From Ruegeria conchae (GTDB taxonomy: Bacteria; Pseudomonadota; Alphaproteobacteria; Rhodobacterales; Rhodobacteraceae), in assembly GCF_000192475.1 (NCBI RefSeq), contig NZ_AEYW01000006.1, positions 806,001 through 870,000 on the forward strand: DNA of 64,000 nt. The letters run 5' to 3'. A program made the translations under genes and the position numbers. The notes below the pieces were generated by a model that was not told the origin of the DNA, did not search any database, and saw only the letters and a program-made list of their open reading frames with translations. Below are positions 45,251 through 54,075 of this stretch, piece after piece; position 1 is the stretch's first letter, and each line of letters opens with the position of its first letter.

Positions 45251-46801
45251 ATGACCAGAACTGCCACTGCCACACGTACCGGAGGGCGCTCTGCCCGTCG
45301 CGCCATCCGCACCGCTCCAAATTTCGAGATGCTACCCGGGCTGACCCATGGCTTACCGCTCTGCGAAGTGATGGACGGAACTCAGGTTGAACGCATCGAT
45401 GCGGCATCGATGGAAATTCTGGAAAACGTGGGTGTCCAGTTCCGCGACTCCATCGCGCTGGAAGACTGGAAAAAGGCCGGTGCCAAAGTTGAAGGTGAAC
45501 TGGTCTATCTGGATCGCGGTCTGGTGCGCGAGTTGATCACGACCATCCCGTCAGACTTCACCTACCACGCGCGCGATCCGAAAAAGAACGTTCGACTTGG
45601 TGGCAAACACTCGATTTTTGTACCGATGACCGGCGCGCCGTTCCTGCGCGATCTAGACGATGTGCGCCGCAACCCGACGCTGGACGATCTTGCGATGTTC
45701 CACAAGCTCAGCCACATGTTACCCGCGCTTCATTCGTCGGCCCATCATATAGTCGAACCCTATGACCACCCGATCAGCCAGCGACATCTGCGGATCACCT
45801 ATTCGTCGATGAAACACTCGGACAAGACCTTCATGGGCATGACCACCAGTCCCAAGAATGCCGAAGATGTCATGGAGATGTGCGCGATCCTGTTTGGCGA
45901 GGAGTTCCTTGAGGATCACCCTGTCACCACCGGCAACTGCAACGGCAACTCCCCGCTGGTCTGGGATGAAACCATGTTGGGCGCGATGCGGGCATTCTGT
46001 CGCCGTAAGCAGCCCGTGCTGTGCTCGCCCTTCGTTCTAGGCGGGGCCAACACGCCTGCCAGTGTACCCGCCACCGTGGCGCAGCTGAACGCTGAAGCAC
46101 TCAGCGCGTTGGCCTATACGCAGGTGATCCGCAATGGCGCACCTGCGATTTACGGGCATTACCTGTCGACTGTCTCGATGAAATCTGGTGCACCGATGGC
46201 CGGCACGCCTGAGATCAGCCTGATGAACTTCATGATCGGACAGATGGCCCGATACTATGACGTACCATGGCGCACTTCGAACACGCTGGGTGGGGCAAAA
46301 ACCTTTGACGCACAGGCGGGGTATGAATCCGCGACCACTCTTCAGGCGGTGATCCATGCAGGGGCGAACTATATCTGGCATTCGGCAGGCTGGAACGAAG
46401 CCGGGATGCACTGCTCGACCGCGAAGTTCATCGTCGACGCGGAACAATGCGCCATGGCCTATCGCATGGCCGAGGGCCCAAAATGGCACGATTTCGATCA
46501 GGCGGTTTCCGCCGTTGGTGATATCGGCCCCGGCGGGCACTATCTGGGGCACCCCCACACGCAGGACAATTTCCAAAGCGCGTTCTTCATGCCCGATATG
46601 TTCGACAATAACTCGATCGAGCAATGGCAGGCCGAGGGCTGTGTCGAAATCACCGAACGCGCCCTCAAACACGCCCGCAAGCTGTTGGCTGAGTACCAAG
46701 AACCGACGCTCGATATCGCAAAGAACGAAGAGCTGCTGGACTACATCGCACGGCGTGAACGAGAAATTCCAGCAGCCGATGAGTTGAATCAAACATACTG
46801 A
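45251..46801 (+). CDS. MttB-family (trimethylamine methyltransferase-like) protein, no pyrrolysine
   Basis: A 516-aa member of the MttB/COG5598 superfamily. Members include trimethylamine methyltransferase and non-pyrrolysine betaine methyltransferases such as MtgB, which pass a methyl group to a corrinoid protein. Recognisable parts are GVQFRDSIALEDWKKAG, GCVEITERALKHAR near the end, AGWNEAGMHCSTAKFIVDAE and the central GNCNGNSPLVWDE. The frame is uninterrupted, so there is no amber pyrrolysine codon. No corrinoid protein (MttC) or reactivase gene lies in the window. It is followed by a strong terminator and then a betaine epimerase-like gene, suggesting a quaternary-amine substrate. Confidence 0.88.
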   Translation: MTRTATATRTGGRSARRAIRTAPNFEMLPGLTHGLPLCEVMDGTQVERIDAASMEILENVGVQFRDSIALEDWKKAGAKVEGELVYLDRGLVRELITTIPSDFTYHARDPKKNVRLGGKHSIFVPMTGAPFLRDLDDVRRNPTLDDLAMFHKLSHMLPALHSSAHHIVEPYDHPISQRHLRITYSSMKHSDKTFMGMTTSPKNAEDVMEMCAILFGEEFLEDHPVTTGNCNGNSPLVWDETMLGAMRAFCRRKQPVLCSPFVLGGANTPASVPATVAQLNAEALSALAYTQVIRNGAPAIYGHYLSTVSMKSGAPMAGTPEISLMNFMIGQMARYYDVPWRTSNTLGGAKTFDAQAGYESATTLQAVIHAGANYIWHSAGWNEAGMHCSTAKFIVDAEQCAMAYRMAEGPKWHDFDQAVSAVGDIGPGGHYLGHPHTQDNFQSAFFMPDMFDNNSIEQWQAEGCVEITERALKHARKLLAEYQEPTLDIAKNEELLDYIARREREIPAADELNQTY

Positions 46802-46821
46802 GATACACTCCCCTGAAACTC

Positions 46822-46850
46822 ACCCGCCCGAACTATTGGGCGGGTCTTTT
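46822..46850 (+). terminator. Rho-independent terminator after the mttB-like gene
   Basis: A perfect 8-bp stem ACCCGCCC / GGGCGGGT with an 8-nt loop, followed by CTTTT. It lies 20 bp after the stop and implies that the epimerase gene either has its own promoter or depends on read-through. Confidence 0.85.
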
Positions 46851-46879
46851 CCATTCAGAGACATCGGGAAACACAAAAC

Positions 46880-47983
46880 GTGAGAATTTCTGAAATCTAC
46901 ATCTACGGCCATGATCTACCGGTGAAAAATGGCCCATACACCATGGCCCGCGCCCAGGTCTGGGCTCTGGATACAACTCTGGTCAAACTGGTTGCTGATA
47001 ATGGTCTAGTCGGATGGGGCGAGACCTGTCCGGTCGGTCCCACCTATGCCGAAGCACATGCGGCAGGCGCACGGGCCGCGCTAGCGCAAATGGCACCAGA
47101 TCTGCTGGGCGCTGAGGTCTCGCCGCTTGGCTTGCATCGCCAAATGGACGGCCTTTTGAACGGTCATAACTACGCCAAAGCGGCAATTGATTTAGCGGCG
47201 CACGATCTGTTGGGCAAACACTACGGTGTAAGTGTATCGACCCTACTGGGAGGTGCTGTAACCGACAAAGTGCCCTCGTATTACGCAACCGGCGTGGGCG
47301 CACCGGATGACATCGCCCGGTTGGCTGCGGATAAGCAGTCCGAGGGCTATCCTCGCCTGCAGATCAAGGTCGGCGGTCGCCCGGTCGAACTGGATATCGA
47401 AACCATCCGCAAAGTTTGGGAGGTAATCAGCGGCTCGGGCATGCGCCTTGCCGTGGATGGCAACCGTGGCTGGACAACGCGCGACGCGCTGCGTGTCAGC
47501 CGCGAATGTCCCGACATTCCCTTCATCATGGAGCAGCCCTGCAACACGATCGAAGATCTGCAGAAAATCCGGCCACAGGTTGGTCACGCGATCTACATGG
47601 ATGAAAACAGCACCAGCCTGAACACCGTCATTACCGCGGCGGGCACCGGGCTGGTGGACGGGTTCGGCATGAAGGTCACCCGTATAGGCGGCCTGCACCC
47701 GATGCGCGCCTTCCGCGATCTGTGCGAGGCCCGCAACCTGCCCCATACCTGTGACGATAGCTGGGGCGGCGACATTATCGCAGCGGCCTGCACCCATATC
47801 GGTGCTACGGTGAAGACCGAATTGCTCGAAGGTGTATGGCTCGCTGCACCCTATATCGAAGGCAATTACGATCCCGAAAACGGGATCCGGATTGAGGGCG
47901 GGCATATCCGCGTTCCCTCCGCACCGGGGCTCGGCGTATCACCTGACGAAAGCCGATTTGGCGCGCCAGTCGCATCCTTCTGA
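46880..47983 (+). CDS. Enolase-superfamily betaine epimerase (HpbD-like)
   Basis: A 367-aa mandelate racemase-type enzyme. The catalytic lysines K163 (LQIKVGG) and K265 ([11 protein letters not shown]) and metal ligands D193, E218 and D241 fall at the same numbers that I recall for HpbD of Pelagibaca bermudensis, the 4R-hydroxyproline betaine/proline betaine 2-epimerase. The N-terminus ([28 protein letters not shown]) is also near-identical in pattern. Asp292 and a Trp in EGVW (W319) may hold the quaternary ammonium; this last point is inference. It starts with GTG. Neighbouring oxidoreductase, aldehyde dehydrogenase and DHDPS-family genes fit a hydroxyproline-type betaine pathway. Confidence 0.88.
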   Translation: MRISEIYIYGHDLPVKNGPYTMARAQVWALDTTLVKLVADNGLVGWGETCPVGPTYAEAHAAGARAALAQMAPDLLGAEVSPLGLHRQMDGLLNGHNYAKAAIDLAAHDLLGKHYGVSVSTLLGGAVTDKVPSYYATGVGAPDDIARLAADKQSEGYPRLQIKVGGRPVELDIETIRKVWEVISGSGMRLAVDGNRGWTTRDALRVSRECPDIPFIMEQPCNTIEDLQKIRPQVGHAIYMDENSTSLNTVITAAGTGLVDGFGMKVTRIGGLHPMRAFRDLCEARNLPHTCDDSWGGDIIAAACTHIGATVKTELLEGVWLAAPYIEGNYDPENGIRIEGGHIRVPSAPGLGVSPDESRFGAPVASF

Positions 47984-47995
47984 TTGGAGGCAGAC

Positions 47996-48727
47996 ATGGA
48001 TTTCACAGGAAAAACAGCCCTGGTGACCGGTGCCGCCGGGGGTATCGGAGCCTCTCTCGTGCAGCGCCTGCGCGCAGCGGGCGCGCAAGTGGCGGTGGCA
48101 GACCGCTCGCTGGAGGGGATCGAAGCAGAAGCGCATTTCCCCGGTGATCTTCTTGACACGAGCTATGCCGACGCACTGCCCGCAAAGACCGCAGATGCTC
48201 TGGGCAGTCTTGATATTGTGGTCAACAACGCGGGCGTCATCACGCGCGGGGCAGTGACCGAGACTTCGGATGAGGATTGGGCCCTGTCGTTGGGCGTGAA
48301 TGTAGAGGCACCGTTCCGCATCTGCCGTGCCGCCATTCCAATCATGGCCGCGGCAGGTGGCGGAGCAATCGTGAACACCGCGTCCTGCTGGGGCCTCCGA
48401 CCCGGCCCGGATCATGCGATCTACTGCATGACCAAAGCGGCCATTGCCAGTCTCACACAATGCATGGGGCAGGATCACGCGCATCAAGGCATCCGCATTA
48501 ACGCCGTTTGCCCCAACGAGGTGAACACACCGATGCTGCGCTCGGGCTTTGCCAAACGCGGGTTCGATCCCGATAGTGCTGTTGCCGAGCTTGGAAAATC
48601 AGTGCCGTTGGGCCGGATTGCCGAACCCGAGGATATCGCGGACGTGATCCTGTTTCTGGCCTCGGACGCCGCGCGGTACATGTGCGGTGCGTTGGTTGAA
48701 GTGAACGGAGGCAAGCCGGTGCAATGA
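47996..48727 (+). CDS. SDR-family oxidoreductase (first of a pair)
   Basis: A 243-aa classical SDR. Cofactor motif [20 protein letters not shown], catalytic Ser in [11 protein letters not shown], and Tyr/Lys in [10 protein letters not shown]. The start at 47996 has GGAGG 7 nt upstream. It lies 12 bp after the epimerase gene and overlaps the next SDR by 4 bp. The Cys between Tyr and Lys (YCMTK) and the SCWG loop distinguish it from its neighbour. It probably oxidises a hydroxylated intermediate of the same pathway, but the substrate is unknown. Confidence 0.88.
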   Translation: MDFTGKTALVTGAAGGIGASLVQRLRAAGAQVAVADRSLEGIEAEAHFPGDLLDTSYADALPAKTADALGSLDIVVNNAGVITRGAVTETSDEDWALSLGVNVEAPFRICRAAIPIMAAAGGGAIVNTASCWGLRPGPDHAIYCMTKAAIASLTQCMGQDHAHQGIRINAVCPNEVNTPMLRSGFAKRGFDPDSAVAELGKSVPLGRIAEPEDIADVILFLASDAARYMCGALVEVNGGKPVQ

Positions 48728-49458
48728 ACAGATTCTCCGGAAAAACCGCTCTCGTGACCGGCGGACGCAGCGGTATCGGGCGCGCCATCGCCCAGCGTCT
48801 GCGCGACGAAGGGGCCGATGTCTACACCGCTCAACGTGGGCAAGACGACGACTTCCCCTCCTTCCATGCGGATTTTTCAGACCCCGACAGCCCCGCACAG
48901 ATCATCGAGCAGGTCGTGTTCGATGCAGGCCAGCTTGATGTGTTGGTCAATAACGCAGGGATGATGCAAGAGGCATCGATCGACGACATGTCATTGGTCG
49001 ACTGGCAACGTAACCTGACTGTCAACTTAACCGCCCCGTTCTTGCTGATTAAGGCCGCTCTACCTCACCTGCGCAAGACTAAGGGGAGCATCGTCAATAT
49101 CGGCTCGATTGAGGGGTTTGGCAGCAATCCCGGTCATACCGCCTATTGCGCCTCAAAAGCCGGGCTGCACGGGCTGACCCGCGCGGTTGCCGTCGACCAT
49201 GGCGCAGAGGGCATCCGCTGTAATGCGGTGGCACCGGGCTGGATCGACACCGATCTCAACCTCGATTTCATCGACAGCATGGACGACCCCGCCGCGTTCC
49301 GCCGGGATATCGCCCGCATTCACCCGGTTGGCCGGACAGGTGATCCCCAAGAAGTGGCCGCACTGGTAGCCTTCTTGGCCGCAGATGAGGCCGGTTTTGT
49401 CACCGGTCAAGTCTATACAGTCGATGGTGGGCGGATGGCGAAACTCAGCCTGCCATAA
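48724..49458 (+). CDS. SDR-family oxidoreductase (second of a pair)
   Basis: A 244-aa classical SDR. It has [25 protein letters not shown], a catalytic Ser in NIGSIEGFG, Tyr/Lys in [11 protein letters not shown], and [12 protein letters not shown] at the end. It is translationally coupled to the previous SDR (ATGA). The two proteins differ enough not to be a recent duplication. It is the last gene of the rightward arm; the FAD oxidoreductase gene converges on it with 12 bp between stops. Confidence 0.9.
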   Translation: MNRFSGKTALVTGGRSGIGRAIAQRLRDEGADVYTAQRGQDDDFPSFHADFSDPDSPAQIIEQVVFDAGQLDVLVNNAGMMQEASIDDMSLVDWQRNLTVNLTAPFLLIKAALPHLRKTKGSIVNIGSIEGFGSNPGHTAYCASKAGLHGLTRAVAVDHGAEGIRCNAVAPGWIDTDLNLDFIDSMDDPAAFRRDIARIHPVGRTGDPQEVAALVAFLAADEAGFVTGQVYTVDGGRMAKLSLP

Positions 49459-49470
49459 TTGGTCCCAGAG

Positions 49471-50811
49471 CTATTCAGCCCCGGATCGCCACTCTTTCCA
49501 GCGCATATACGCATTGGCACCGATGGATGCGAAGGGCTCGGGCGGCAACCGTGGTGGCATCGGCTGCGCCAGAAAATGATCGGCAATCTCGGATTCTTTC
49601 TGCAGCACAAGCTCTGCCGCACCCATTCCCTGCAAAGTGCCGCGCGCAATGCCCAGACCGTTCTGACAACACGCGGCAAAAACCCCCTGATCGACTTCGC
49701 CAAAGGCCGCCGAGCCATTGCGGCTGAGGCACAGCATCCCGGCCCAGCGATGTTCCATCCCCACATCGGACAATTTCGGAAACCGCTCCTGAAACTTACG
49801 GTCATGCACTTTGCCTGCCCGCTTCAAATGGCTCTCGTTACTGTGAATTTCAGGATGAAAGCTGGAACAGGTCCGGATCAGAATACGATCCCCATAGCTG
49901 CCCGAAACCCGCCGGACCGAAGTGCCCATTGGATCCGCAGGTGTCACCGACCAACGCGGCTGCCCGCCCAGCGTGGCAATCTGCGCTTGGCTTAGCGGCT
50001 CTGTTATCGATGCATAAAGGCAGATATGCATCAATCGCCGTTGATAAAAACCGAAACTTTCGATGTGCCCATTATTGGCCAAGACAATGCGCCCGGTCGA
50101 CACCCGCGTCTTTTCGGTTTCGACCTCCCAGCCACTGCCCATCTTACTGAACCCTGTCACGGGTGAATTCTCAAACACCCCAATCTGTCCTGCAAGGTAC
50201 GCGGACAGGGCACGGACGTAAGCAGCGGGCTGAATCATCACCGTTCCCGGCGCAAACAGACCCGAAGTGTAATGCAGACTGCCCGTCAGCGCCTGCATCT
50301 GATGCACGTCATACAGCTCGTAAGGCTCACCCAAGCGCGCCAGATGCGCGGCGTAATCGGCGTTGTGCCGGTCTCCAGCCGCCGTCGCAGCAGCATTGAT
50401 CTTGCCACAGGGGTCGAACGACTCAAGCGACAGATCACACTCTTCTGCCACCTCCGATGCAAAGGATATGGCCTGACGGTTCAGCGCGATCGTGGCTCGG
50501 TCCGCCTCCAACCCATCGCTTGCATAATTGTCCGAAGCCAGATCATGCGGCAGATCGATCATGAAACCCGAGTTCCGCCCGGCCGAGCCTTCGGCAAATC
50601 GCCCGGCCTCCAGCACGACAACCTTCAGACTCGGATCAAGTTGATGCAGTCGCCGGGCCGCCGTCAGCCCGGCAAAACCACCGCCGATGATGGTCACATC
50701 GGCGGTCTGGTCTTGCTCAAGCCGGGGCAGCGATTGCTGCGGCGGCAGGATCGCATTCCATCCCGCCGCGCCGGTCTGCTGGGGCAACCGTTTGGCTGCG
50801 TAGCTCGTCAA
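49471..50811 (-). CDS. FAD-dependent oxidoreductase (DAO/PuuB family)
   Basis: A 446-aa flavoprotein. The dinucleotide-binding motif is VTIIGGGFAGLTAARRL (residues 39-55), followed by VVVLEAGRFAEGSAGRNSGF, typical of the glycine oxidase/PuuB group where R-x-x-G-x-N-x-G contacts FAD. It ends with GMAELVLQ-type sequence near FLAQPMPPRLPPEPF. It would oxidise a secondary or tertiary amine, for example an N-methyl or cyclic imino acid; in the hydroxyproline pathway this step is made by HypO-type oxidases. It overlaps the aldehyde dehydrogenase gene by 4 bp. Confidence 0.88.
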   Translation of the reverse strand: MTSYAAKRLPQQTGAAGWNAILPPQQSLPRLEQDQTADVTIIGGGFAGLTAARRLHQLDPSLKVVVLEAGRFAEGSAGRNSGFMIDLPHDLASDNYASDGLEADRATIALNRQAISFASEVAEECDLSLESFDPCGKINAAATAAGDRHNADYAAHLARLGEPYELYDVHQMQALTGSLHYTSGLFAPGTVMIQPAAYVRALSAYLAGQIGVFENSPVTGFSKMGSGWEVETEKTRVSTGRIVLANNGHIESFGFYQRRLMHICLYASITEPLSQAQIATLGGQPRWSVTPADPMGTSVRRVSGSYGDRILIRTCSSFHPEIHSNESHLKRAGKVHDRKFQERFPKLSDVGMEHRWAGMLCLSRNGSAAFGEVDQGVFAACCQNGLGIARGTLQGMGAAELVLQKESEIADHFLAQPMPPRLPPEPFASIGANAYMRWKEWRSGAE

Positions 50812-52304
50812 TCCACCGCCTCATCTTCGTCATCAGTCAGATCAATCCAGATGGTTTTCAGCTGGGTATACTGATCATGCGCATGGACCGAGTTATCCCG
50901 GCCACCAAACCCGGATTGCTTATAGCCTCCAAAGGGTGTGGTGATGTCGCCTTCGCCAAAGCTGTTGACCGTGACGGTTCCCGCCCGGATCGCCCGTGCG
51001 CCCCGGATGGCGCGTTTGGCGTTGGCCATGAAGATCGACGCACACAGGCCATACTCAGTGTCATTGGCAATGCTAATCGCCTCGTCAAAGCCAGAGACTT
51101 CGATCACCGACAAGACCGGGCCAAAGATTTCCTCGCGCGCCAGCGTGGCATCGTTTCCGGGCACTTCGACCACCGTGGCTTCGACAAAACCCTTCTCCGC
51201 CTTGCCGCCTATCAGCACGTTTTCGGCCTGCTCCAGATAGCCGCAAACCTTGTTGTAGTGGCCTTCACTGACCAGCGCACCCATTCGGGTTTCCGGGTCC
51301 AGAGGTTCGCCCACGTTCCAATGTTTGGCGTGATGGGCAATACGCTCCAACAACTCTGCCTTCACGTCCTTATGTACGATCAGCCGCGACGAAGCCGAGC
51401 AATTCTCGCCCATGTTCCAGAACGCTCCATTGACGACATGCGCCGCCACCCGATCTAGATTTTCCGCATCGTCCATCACGATGGCCGGGTTCTTGCCGCC
51501 CATCTCAAGCACCACTTCCTTGGCGTTGCTTTCGGCGGAATAGCTCAGGAACTTCTTTCCCGTCACGGTCGAGCCGGTGAAGGACACCATGTCGATGTCC
51601 ATATGCCGCCCGATGGGTTCGCCCACCTCGGCACCACCACCGGGCACCACATTCAGCACACCGCGCGGCAACCCGGCTTCAGACGCCAGCTCCGCCACCT
51701 TTAACGCGGTCAGAGAAGTCTCGGTCGCAGGCTTCACCACAACGGAACAGCCCGCCGCCAACGCTGGCCCGATCTTCCATGCCAGCATCAACAAGGGGAA
51801 GTTCCAAGGCAGCACCAACCCGACCACCCCGATGGGTTCACGCACGACCATGGCGATGTGGTCATCACTGGCCGGTGAAACCTGATCATAAATCTTATCG
51901 ATCGCCTCGGCATGCCACTTCAGACAGTGGATCGTCTCGGGCACATCCACGGTTTCGCAGTCATAGATGGTCTTGCCGCTATCGATGCTCTCCATCACCG
52001 CCAGTTCCCGCGCGTTGCGGGTGATCAGCTTGCACAGGCGGATCAGAACGTCCTTGCGATCCGATGGGTGCATCTTTGACCAACGCCCATCATCAAACGC
52101 TTCACGCGCCTTTTCAACGGCAAAATCCACATCCTCGACACCGCAGGCTGCAATACTGGTCAGCAGCGCGCCAGTGGCGGGGTTCACGGTCTCGAACACC
52201 TGTCCCGAGATTGCCGGGCGATAGCCGCCATCAATGAACGCGCCCGTCGGCAAATCCTGATGCGCAGCGATGGATTCGTATTCATCTTTCGTCAGCAAGC
52301 TCAT
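50808..52304 (-). CDS. Aldehyde dehydrogenase (PuuC-like; possible alpha-ketoglutarate semialdehyde dehydrogenase role)
   Basis: A 498-aa NAD(P)-dependent aldehyde dehydrogenase. It shows VLPWNFPLLMLAWKIGPALA, SFTGSTVTGKKF, catalytic Glu in LEMGGKNPAIV and catalytic Cys in WNMGENCSASSRL, and the C-terminal FGGYKQSGFGGRDNS. The overall type resembles PuuC and betaine-aldehyde-like enzymes. It lies between the FAD oxidoreductase (4-bp overlap) and a DHDPS-family gene (3 bp apart). In hydroxyproline degradation an enzyme at this step oxidises alpha-ketoglutarate semialdehyde; the substrate here is inference. Confidence 0.93.
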   Translation of the reverse strand: MSLLTKDEYESIAAHQDLPTGAFIDGGYRPAISGQVFETVNPATGALLTSIAACGVEDVDFAVEKAREAFDDGRWSKMHPSDRKDVLIRLCKLITRNARELAVMESIDSGKTIYDCETVDVPETIHCLKWHAEAIDKIYDQVSPASDDHIAMVVREPIGVVGLVLPWNFPLLMLAWKIGPALAAGCSVVVKPATETSLTALKVAELASEAGLPRGVLNVVPGGGAEVGEPIGRHMDIDMVSFTGSTVTGKKFLSYSAESNAKEVVLEMGGKNPAIVMDDAENLDRVAAHVVNGAFWNMGENCSASSRLIVHKDVKAELLERIAHHAKHWNVGEPLDPETRMGALVSEGHYNKVCGYLEQAENVLIGGKAEKGFVEATVVEVPGNDATLAREEIFGPVLSVIEVSGFDEAISIANDTEYGLCASIFMANAKRAIRGARAIRAGTVTVNSFGEGDITTPFGGYKQSGFGGRDNSVHAHDQYTQLKTIWIDLTDDEDEAVD

Positions 52305-52307
52305 GCC

Positions 52308-53225
52308 TCAATCCTCCGCCACGATATCTGCGATTTTGCGTTTTAGAATGCGCGTCACCTGTTCCAGCGCGCGTTTGTCATCTTTGTTCAGGCCTTTAAG
52401 GGGCGACCTGACCATCCCAGCATCGATCCCGTTCATGGTGACGCCATGCTTGATCGTCTGGATGAACTTGCCGCCTTGCTCCAGCACCCGCATCAGCGGC
52501 ATCAGCGCGCTCATAATGCGACGGCCTTTGGCAAAGTCGCCCTCGATCACACAAGCCTGATACAGCGCCACATGCTCGGCGGGCAGAAAGTTCGATCCGC
52601 CGCAGACCCAGAACGGCGCTCCCCAGGCGAAAAACTCCAGCGCCTGATCATCCATGCCGCAGCCCAGCTGAATATGCGGATAATCCCGCGCCAGTAGGTG
52701 TACCCGGTTGATATCGCCCGAGCTTTCCTTGATGCCGCAGAAATTCCGGCTGCGGCCCACACGATCCAGGAACTCTTCCCCCATCATCGTGCCGGTCCTG
52801 TGCGGATAGTTGTACAGCATCACCGGCAGATCAGCCGCCTTGTCGATAGCCAGAGCGTTCAGCGCATTCTCACGGTCTGTCGGCACCGAATACGGAGGGC
52901 TGGCCAACAGGATCGCATCTGCGCCTAAGTCTCGCGCGCCTGAGGCCAAAGCTACTGAGTCGCCGGTCAGCATCGCCCCCGTTCCCACAACCAGAGGCAC
53001 CCGCCCCTTCAGCTGTTCATGCGTAAACTGCGCCAGTTGCAGCCGTTCTTCGACGGTCTGGGCATAGTTCTCACCGGTCGATCCACCCGAGATCAACCCG
53101 TGCACACCCTGTTCGACCAGATAGTCGATCACCTCGGCCAGCGCGTCCCAATTCACACTGCCATCCGCCGCGTAGGGTGTCACCACCGGCGTGTAGATAC
53201 CCTCGAATCTGAAGATCGGAGTCAT
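52308..53225 (-). CDS. DHDPS-family lyase/deaminase
   Basis: A 305-aa TIM-barrel Schiff-base enzyme. Catalytic Tyr138 (LYNYPHRTG) and Lys166 (GIKESSGD) are 28 residues apart as in E. coli DapA (Tyr133/Lys161). The GGSTGENYAQ loop replaces the usual GTTGE. Since no lysine biosynthesis genes are near, it is not DapA; relatives include HypD-type pyrroline-4-hydroxy-2-carboxylate deaminase and various aldolases. In an operon with an oxidase and an aldehyde dehydrogenase, a HypD-like deaminase fits best. Confidence 0.9.
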   Translation of the reverse strand: MTPIFRFEGIYTPVVTPYAADGSVNWDALAEVIDYLVEQGVHGLISGGSTGENYAQTVEERLQLAQFTHEQLKGRVPLVVGTGAMLTGDSVALASGARDLGADAILLASPPYSVPTDRENALNALAIDKAADLPVMLYNYPHRTGTMMGEEFLDRVGRSRNFCGIKESSGDINRVHLLARDYPHIQLGCGMDDQALEFFAWGAPFWVCGGSNFLPAEHVALYQACVIEGDFAKGRRIMSALMPLMRVLEQGGKFIQTIKHGVTMNGIDAGMVRSPLKGLNKDDKRALEQVTRILKRKIADIVAED

Positions 53226-53232
53226 GTGTCCC

Positions 53233-53943
53233 TCATGCAGATGTCTTGCCGGGGACCTGCCCCAGCGGAAAATCCAAACCCTCAGGCATCACGAACAGCT
53301 CAATCTGATCGCGTGACAGGGTCCAATGGTCGTCGGCAAGCTGCGCAGCAGCCGCCTCATCGCCCGCCTCGATGGCGGCGATGATGGCGTCATGCTGGTC
53401 GCTCGCCTCCGACAAGTTCTCGGCCATTCGTGCGGTCTGCGGGCGATAAAATGTCATACCGATCCGCGCATGGTCGATCAGCAACCGGTTGAACGATGGG
53501 GATAAATAGACATTCCCCGCCATCTCTCCGGTCACTTCGTGAAACCGGGTATTGGCCAGCGTCCGCTCCTCAGCCGAGCCTGTACGCAAGGCCTGCCGAA
53601 ACGTATTCTGCGCCTCTTTCAACTGATCAATCTGATCAGCCGTCGCATTGGCCGCGGCCAGACGCAGCACCGCGCCATAGATCATCGGCGCAACCAGAAA
53701 GAAATCGCGCAACGTGGTATGAGACATCTCGGACACTCGAGCCCCACGATGGGTGCGCAAATCCAGGTACCCCTCACCAGCCAACTGCCGGAACACTTCG
53801 CGCAACGGCGTGCGCGACAGGCCAAAGGCCTGCGACAGCTGCGCCTCGTCCAGATCCTCTCCGGGGCTCAGGCGCAAGGTCAGAACCGACATCTTGAGAT
53901 GTTCGGCCAGCGCCTCTTTCGGTGATCTGTGCTCGCCCTTCAT
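53233..53943 (-). CDS. GntR-family (FCD) regulator
   Basis: A 236-aa regulator. The N-terminal winged helix has LSQAFGLSRTPLREVFRQLAGEGYLDLRTHRGARV (read in parts), and the C-terminal FCD domain shows ANTRFHEVTGEMAGN and SDQHDAIIAAIEAGDEAAA with His residues for metal. Start MKGEHRSPKEALAEHL at 53943 is used (GGAAGG upstream). It lies 7 bp upstream of the DHDPS-family gene, so it is first in the leftward catabolic operon, and it probably represses that operon until the substrate is present. Confidence 0.9.
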   Translation of the reverse strand: MKGEHRSPKEALAEHLKMSVLTLRLSPGEDLDEAQLSQAFGLSRTPLREVFRQLAGEGYLDLRTHRGARVSEMSHTTLRDFFLVAPMIYGAVLRLAAANATADQIDQLKEAQNTFRQALRTGSAEERTLANTRFHEVTGEMAGNVYLSPSFNRLLIDHARIGMTFYRPQTARMAENLSEASDQHDAIIAAIEAGDEAAAAQLADDHWTLSRDQIELFVMPEGLDFPLGQVPGKTSA

Positions 53944-54007
53944 CCCACGCCTTCCATTGCCGTTTTCGATTCGCGTATGCGTATCGTGGTATCTCATAAA
54001 AATACAT

Positions 54008-54019
54008 GTTGTATACAGT
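54008..54019. promoter_or_regulatory. Candidate GntR operator (GTTGTATACAGT)
   Basis: It contains the perfect 8-bp palindrome TGTATACA within TTGTATACAG, close to the TTGTATACAA type bound by FCD-type GntR regulators. It lies 65 bp upstream of the GntR start and 57 bp upstream of the AraC-type gene. Confidence 0.5.
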
Positions 54020-54075
54020 TAGTTTTCGTGCAGCATGCCGATACATTCAGAAACGCCCTGATTCCGGTCCACCCC

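Noticed and set aside
46037-46792. 251-codon minus-strand frame over the mttB-like gene
   Set aside because: Antisense shadow; the plus-strand frame carries clear MttB-family sequence and a strong ribosome site.
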